Of a DNA stretch of 9,039 nt, positions 5,325 to 9,039 are shown piece after piece. The stretch is from Cryomorphaceae bacterium (GTDB lineage Bacteria; Bacteroidota; Bacteroidia; Flavobacteriales; BACL11), in contig CATIQX010000132.1 of the NCBI GenBank assembly GCA_949531795.1, forward strand, positions 1-9,039, in the 5' to 3' direction. The notes beneath the pieces are model-generated. The model did no database searches, had not been told where the DNA came from, and saw only the letters and a list, made by a program, of their open reading frames with translations. The number at the start of each line of letters is the position of its first letter. Within the stretch, counting starts at the first letter, position 1. The translations under genes and the position numbers were made by a program.

Positions 5325-8096
5325 ATGACTAAAAAACAAATAAATACTTCCAATAAAATTGTGATTAAGGGCGCACGCGTGCACAACCTTAAAAACATCT
5401 CAATTAACATACCAAAAGACAAATTAATTGTTATTTCTGGAGTATCAGGTAGTGGTAAATCTTCATTAGCCTTTGACACTTTATTTGCCGAGGGACAAAG
5501 ACGCTACATTGAAAGTCTATCGTCATATGCCCGCCAGTTCCTAGGCAAATTACAGAAACCAGAAGTAGATGAAATACTCGGAATTTGCCCTGCAATTGCT
5601 ATTGAGCAGAAGACAACCACCAATAACCCTAGATCAACTATTGGTACAAGTACAGAAATATACGATTATCTAAAACTTCTTTTTTCTAGAGTAGGAAAAA
5701 CAATTTCACCAATTTCAGAAAAACAAGTAAAACGCCAGCAAGTAAGTGATGTTGTTGACTTTATAACAACACAGCAAAAAGAAGAAACAGTAATTATAAC
5801 CGCCAACTACAAAGGGGAAGAAAATAACAGCATACTTACAAACTTAAGACAACAAGGTTTTTCTCGAGTTATACATCAAGGGAAAGTAACTAAGATCAAA
5901 GATTTACTTAAGAATGAGGGAAAAGCATCATACAGTAATATACAAGTAGTAATTGATCGAATAATTATTGATAATACTGATATTGAAGGGAGGGTTGCTG
6001 ACTCAGTACAAACTGCCTTTTTTGAAGGAAATGGAGAATGTAATATCTTAATTAATAAAAAAAAATACCATTTCTCAAATAGATTTGAATTAGACGGAAT
6101 ACAATTTGAAAAACCATCCACTCATTTATTTGCTTTCAATAACCCTTATGGAGCTTGCCAGAAGTGTGAAGGTTTTGGTTCAATTCTTGGAATTGATAAA
6201 AAGAAGGTAGTAACTAATGAAAACTTATCGGTCTATCAAGGTGTAATAAGCTGTTGGGGTGGTGAAAAACTAAGCAAATGGAAAGAACGGTTTATTATAC
6301 GTGCCTCAAAGTTTGATTTTCCAGTACACAGACCATACAAGGAGTTAACAGAGACAGAAAAAGATATTCTTTGGAACGGAAAGGGAAAGTGCAAAGGAAT
6401 ACAGCAGTTTTTTCAAAAATTAGAAAGTCAAAAATACAAAATACAAAACAGAGTACTTATTGCCAGATATAGAGGAAAAACAGATTGTGACGAATGTAAT
6501 GGGTCCAGATTAAGAAAAGATGCCCTATATGTAAAAGTTGCAGGAAAAAGCATAGCTGATATTGTAAAGATGAATATCGAACACGCACTTTTATTTTTTA
6601 AAAATATAAAGCTTGACACTAATGATAGCAAGATAGCTGTCCGACTAATACAAGAAATTATAAGCAGATTACATTATTTAAACGAAGTGGGATTAAGCTA
6701 TCTTACTCTAGATAGAAAGTCGAACACTTTATCAGGAGGAGAGTCGCAAAGAATTAACCTTGCTACTTCTATTGGAAGTTCATTAGTAGGAGCAATGTAT
6801 ATATTAGACGAACCCAGTATTGGATTACATTCAAAAGATACCGAACGACTTATTAAAATATTGAAAGAACTAAGAGATATTGGCAATACAGTTATAGTAG
6901 TTGAACATGATGAGGAAATAATGGAACAGGCAGACCAAATTATTGATATTGGCCCTGAAGCAGGAATTCATGGAGGGAAAATAATTTTCCAAGGAAGATT
7001 AAAGGATATTTACAAAGAGAAAAAAAGTTTAACCACCCAATATCTTGCTGGGAAGCTGGTAATTCCTGTTCCTGAAAAAAGAAGAAGTACTAAAGAGAGA
7101 GTTATTATTGATGGAATTAATAAACATAACCTAAAAAATATAAGCGTAGAATTCCCTTTAAACGGACTCACCTTAGTTACAGGAATGAGTGGCTCTGGAA
7201 AGTCCACATTAGTGAGAGACATACTAAAACCAGCTTTAAATACACATTTCGGTAATTTTAGTAAGACAAATAAGAATTACGAAAACATAAAGATCAGTAA
7301 AAAAAACCTAACTAAATTAGAATTTATTGACCAAAATCCTATCGGAAAATCATCAAGATCGAACCCATCAACCTACATCAAAGTATATGATGATATTAGA
7401 AAACTTTTTGCTAGACAACCATTAGCTGAAAGTAGAAAATATAAAATAGGATTCTTTTCTTTTAATGTTGATGGCGGAAGATGTGAGCACTGTAAGGGAG
7501 AAGGAGAGATAACTGTAGAAATGCAGTTTATGGCAGATGTACATTTAGAATGTGAACACTGTAAAGGGAAACGTTTTCAAAAAGAAATATTAGAAATAAC
7601 AGTTGGCGATAAAAATATATCAGATATCTTAAACTTATCTGTTTATGAAGCTATTGAGTTTTTTGAAAACAATAATGAAAAAAATATTGCACGAAAATTA
7701 CAACCATTGAAAGATGTTGGATTGAGTTATATAAAACTTGGTCAATCCTCAAATACACTAAGTGGTGGAGAAGCGCAAAGAATAAAATTAGCTTCTTTTT
7801 TAGGTAAAGGAAATACACCTGAAAAAACATTATTCATCTTTGATGAGCCAACTACAGGACTTCATTTTCATGACATAAATAAACTCCTTAATTCCTTTTA
7901 TGCACTCATTAAAAAAGGACATTCTATTGTTTGTATTGAACATAATTTAGATGTCATAAAATGTGCTGACTGGATAATTGACCTTGGACCTGAAGGAGGT
8001 GATAAAGGAGGTGACATTGTATTTACAGGAACACCAGAAGAAATAGTAAATTGTAAAAAATCAATCACTGGTCAGTTTCTTAAAAAGAAAATTTAA
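5325..8096 (+). CDS. uvrA: excinuclease ABC subunit UvrA
   Basis: UvrA is the damage-sensing ATPase of nucleotide excision repair. A UvrA dimer loads UvrB onto damaged DNA. The 923 residues are nearly full length (usually about 940). ATPase I has Walker A GVSGSGKS at 39-46, signature LSGGESQR at 469-476 and Walker B YILDEPSIGLH ending at 502. ATPase II has GMSGSGKS at 620-627, LSGGEAQR at 812-819 and FIFDEPTTGLH ending at 847. The C-terminal zinc module is complete (C720, C723, C743, C746, C-X2-C-X19-C-X2-C). In the first zinc module only C278 and C281 remain; the usual earlier pair is replaced by FELDGIQF (254-261). A further CxxC lies at 388/391. The ATG at 5325 gives a normal start (IVIKGARVHNLKNI). 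The gene is divergent from the sigma factor and ends at a strong terminator. Confidence 0.97.
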   Translation: MTKKQINTSNKIVIKGARVHNLKNISINIPKDKLIVISGVSGSGKSSLAFDTLFAEGQRRYIESLSSYARQFLGKLQKPEVDEILGICPAIAIEQKTTTNNPRSTIGTSTEIYDYLKLLFSRVGKTISPISEKQVKRQQVSDVVDFITTQQKEETVIITANYKGEENNSILTNLRQQGFSRVIHQGKVTKIKDLLKNEGKASYSNIQVVIDRIIIDNTDIEGRVADSVQTAFFEGNGECNILINKKKYHFSNRFELDGIQFEKPSTHLFAFNNPYGACQKCEGFGSILGIDKKKVVTNENLSVYQGVISCWGGEKLSKWKERFIIRASKFDFPVHRPYKELTETEKDILWNGKGKCKGIQQFFQKLESQKYKIQNRVLIARYRGKTDCDECNGSRLRKDALYVKVAGKSIADIVKMNIEHALLFFKNIKLDTNDSKIAVRLIQEIISRLHYLNEVGLSYLTLDRKSNTLSGGESQRINLATSIGSSLVGAMYILDEPSIGLHSKDTERLIKILKELRDIGNTVIVVEHDEEIMEQADQIIDIGPEAGIHGGKIIFQGRLKDIYKEKKSLTTQYLAGKLVIPVPEKRRSTKERVIIDGINKHNLKNISVEFPLNGLTLVTGMSGSGKSTLVRDILKPALNTHFGNFSKTNKNYENIKISKKNLTKLEFIDQNPIGKSSRSNPSTYIKVYDDIRKLFARQPLAESRKYKIGFFSFNVDGGRCEHCKGEGEITVEMQFMADVHLECEHCKGKRFQKEILEITVGDKNISDILNLSVYEAIEFFENNNEKNIARKLQPLKDVGLSYIKLGQSSNTLSGGEAQRIKLASFLGKGNTPEKTLFIFDEPTTGLHFHDINKLLNSFYALIKKGHSIVCIEHNLDVIKCADWIIDLGPEGGDKGGDIVFTGTPEEIVNCKKSITGQFLKKKI

Positions 8097-8110
8097 TCTT
8101 TCACTTATAA

Positions 8111-8138
8111 AAAAAGCCGAGTAAATACTCGGCTTTTT
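8111..8138. terminator. bidirectional rho-independent terminator after uvrA
   Basis: A perfect stem pairs 8111-8122 (aaaaagccgagt) with 8127-8138 (actcggcttttt) around a 4-base loop. The T run on the plus strand ends uvrA transcription. The A-rich left side (8109-8115) supplies a U tract for the convergent minus-strand gene. Confidence 0.93.
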
Positions 8139-8177
8139 CTTAATTAAGAATATCTAACAGTTTCTATAAAATCTATA

Positions 8178-8990
8178 TTATTTCTTTTTATTCTTCTTAT
8201 TCTTAGCAGCCTGCTTATCCTTGGCTTTCTTGTCCTTAGAAGCTTGCTTCTCTTTAGCTTTTAAATCCTTAGCTACTTGCTTCTCTTTAGCTTTCAAATC
8301 CTTAGCTACCTGCTTCTCTTTAGCTTTCAAATCCTTATTAGCTTGATTAACTTTGGCATCCTTTAATTTGGTATCCTGCTTTTCATTGGCAACCTTAAGA
8401 TCTATATTTTTCTGATTAGTTTTGATTTTTTTAACCTTAGTAACTGGTTTTACTTTAGAACTCTTACTAGATTTAGATGACGTAACAGTTTTGGATTCTA
8501 CTTCTGTAGCTGATTGTTTATTTACCTTTTGTAATTTTATACAACTACCACAATCAACTTTGGAATTTAACAACATTAATGTGTTTTCCCAAACATAAGC
8601 ATCCTGAGCTTTAGACATACCTTCTTTAGTGAAATATGAGATTAAAAATCTGTTACTATCAAAAACCATATAAATAGATGTTTCATCTTGAAAGTATAAT
8701 TCCCCATTATTTCTTGATGATTCTAAATAAACTACATCAGCATTATCTTTAATGAATTTATGCACATACTTGTATTCAACAATTAACTGACTTAAAGCAA
8801 GATTTTGATGAATATCATATGGCTGAATTGCAAGAGTAGAACTAACCTCCTCAGGAGTCATTCCTAAACTAATATTAAATATCTTGTCTATTGTTGTATA
8901 TAAATTTTTTGTTACTTTATTCTGCCCAAAGACATTAAAGCTACAAGTAACTAAAAGTACAACGATTAATTTTTTTATATTATTTTTCAT
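8178..8990 (-). CDS. secreted protein of unknown function with lysine-rich repeat tail
   Basis: I cannot name this 270-residue protein. It starts with a clear Sec signal peptide (IKKLIVVLLVTCSFNVFG, probable cleavage before Q23). Residues about 35-145 look like a folded domain. The stretch ISLGMTPEEVSSTL (40-53) resembles the start of BamE/SmpA-like domains, and VEYKYVHKF and YMVFDSNRFLISYF look like beta strands. A cysteine pair, CGSC (147-150), closes the domain. Then follow a serine-rich linker (about 160-180) and a very basic tail with four 11-residue repeats (219-262; type KDLKAKEKQVA), ending KNKKNKKK. The tail could bind polyanions such as nucleic acid, LPS or peptidoglycan; this is a guess. 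Its ATG at 8990 overlaps the stop of an upstream reading frame by one base. Confidence 0.85.
   Translation of the reverse strand: MKNNIKKLIVVLLVTCSFNVFGQNKVTKNLYTTIDKIFNISLGMTPEEVSSTLAIQPYDIHQNLALSQLIVEYKYVHKFIKDNADVVYLESSRNNGELYFQDETSIYMVFDSNRFLISYFTKEGMSKAQDAYVWENTLMLLNSKVDCGSCIKLQKVNKQSATEVESKTVTSSKSSKSSKVKPVTKVKKIKTNQKNIDLKVANEKQDTKLKDAKVNQANKDLKAKEKQVAKDLKAKEKQVAKDLKAKEKQASKDKKAKDKQAAKNKKNKKK
8205..8336 (-). repeat. four tandem 33-base repeats coding the lysine-rich tail
   Basis: Units lie at 8304-8336, 8271-8303, 8238-8270 and 8205-8237, each coding 11 residues. The first two in reading order differ at a single base, which is silent (both encode KDLKAKEKQVA). The third is close, and the fourth has diverged (KDKKAKDKQAA). 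Degenerate copies with similar spacing appear just N-terminal (KLKDAKVNQAN). The high identity suggests recent unit duplication, so copy number may vary between strains. Confidence 0.9.
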
Positions 8991-9039
8991 TATTGTTTTG
9001 TTTTTATATTAGCTCCTGCTTTAGCTTTAATTTCAAAAT
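8990..9039 (-). CDS. probable C-terminal end of an upstream gene, cut by the window edge
   Basis: On the minus strand a frame is open from the window edge to a TAA at 8992-8990 and codes the last 15 residues, FEIKAKAGANIKTKQ. The TAA shares one base with the ATG of the following gene (TAATG), the same arrangement as the TPR-yqeY junction. No promoter or terminator is visible in these bases, which supports cotranscription. The fragment is too short to identify, and it could be chance. Confidence 0.4.
   Translation of the reverse strand, partial: FEIKAKAGANIKTKQ

Noticed and set aside
5876..7222. Several minus-strand frames of 62-81 residues inside uvrA
   Set aside because: All lie opposite conserved UvrA motifs such as Walker A and the signature sequences, so they are antisense shadows.
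8205..8336. Tandem 33-base repeats as a possible CRISPR-like array
   Set aside because: The units are contiguous without unique spacers and are in frame with the protein, so they are a coding repeat.
1..9039. Search for a new defence, mobile or biosynthetic system
   Set aside because: All long frames belong to housekeeping or plain envelope and regulatory genes; I saw no transposase, integrase, toxin-antitoxin pair, nuclease-helicase module or phage gene.

Overview
The window looks like a chromosomal housekeeping region of a low-GC member of the Bacteroidota, most likely of the Flavobacteriales. The reasons are the AT-rich sequence, A-rich stretches in place of Shine-Dalgarno sequences before start codons, promoter boxes matching the Bacteroidota consensus (TTTG, about 19-20 bases, TAnnTTTG), and the wording of RecA and of UvrA, which lacks one cysteine pair of its first zinc module. 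I see no mobile element, CRISPR array, tRNA, rRNA or clear sign of horizontal transfer.

Layout. (1) Positions 1-1020, plus strand: the end of infC, then rpmI and rplT, the conserved IF3-L35-L20 translation operon. A possible RNA structure lies between rpmI and rplT, and a strong bidirectional terminator closes the operon. (2) Positions 1067-4251, minus strand: in transcription order nth (endonuclease III), recA, a TPR lipoprotein and a YqeY-family protein. recA has its own consensus-like promoter inside the end of nth. The TPR gene follows recA after 6 bases and overlaps yqeY by one base, so recA, TPR and yqeY are probably one transcript. (3) Positions 4270-5169, minus strand: an ECF-type sigma factor followed by a 67-residue protein of unknown function, ending in a terminator hairpin that abuts the presumed nth promoter. 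(4) Positions 5325-8096, plus strand: uvrA, divergent from the sigma gene, with a bidirectional terminator. (5) Positions 8178-9039, minus strand: a secreted protein with a lysine-rich tail of 11-residue repeats, overlapping by one base a probable upstream gene cut by the window edge.

Function. Three DNA repair genes (nth for base excision, recA for recombination, uvrA for nucleotide excision) are clustered around a sigma factor gene, but nothing in the sequence proves that the sigma factor controls them. I did not find a convincing undescribed system. The points most worth following are the rpmI-rplT intergenic RNA fold, the sigma gene with its small partner and shared divergent promoter region, the palindrome just before recA, the possible leaderless GTG start of nth, and the lysine-rich repeat tail.
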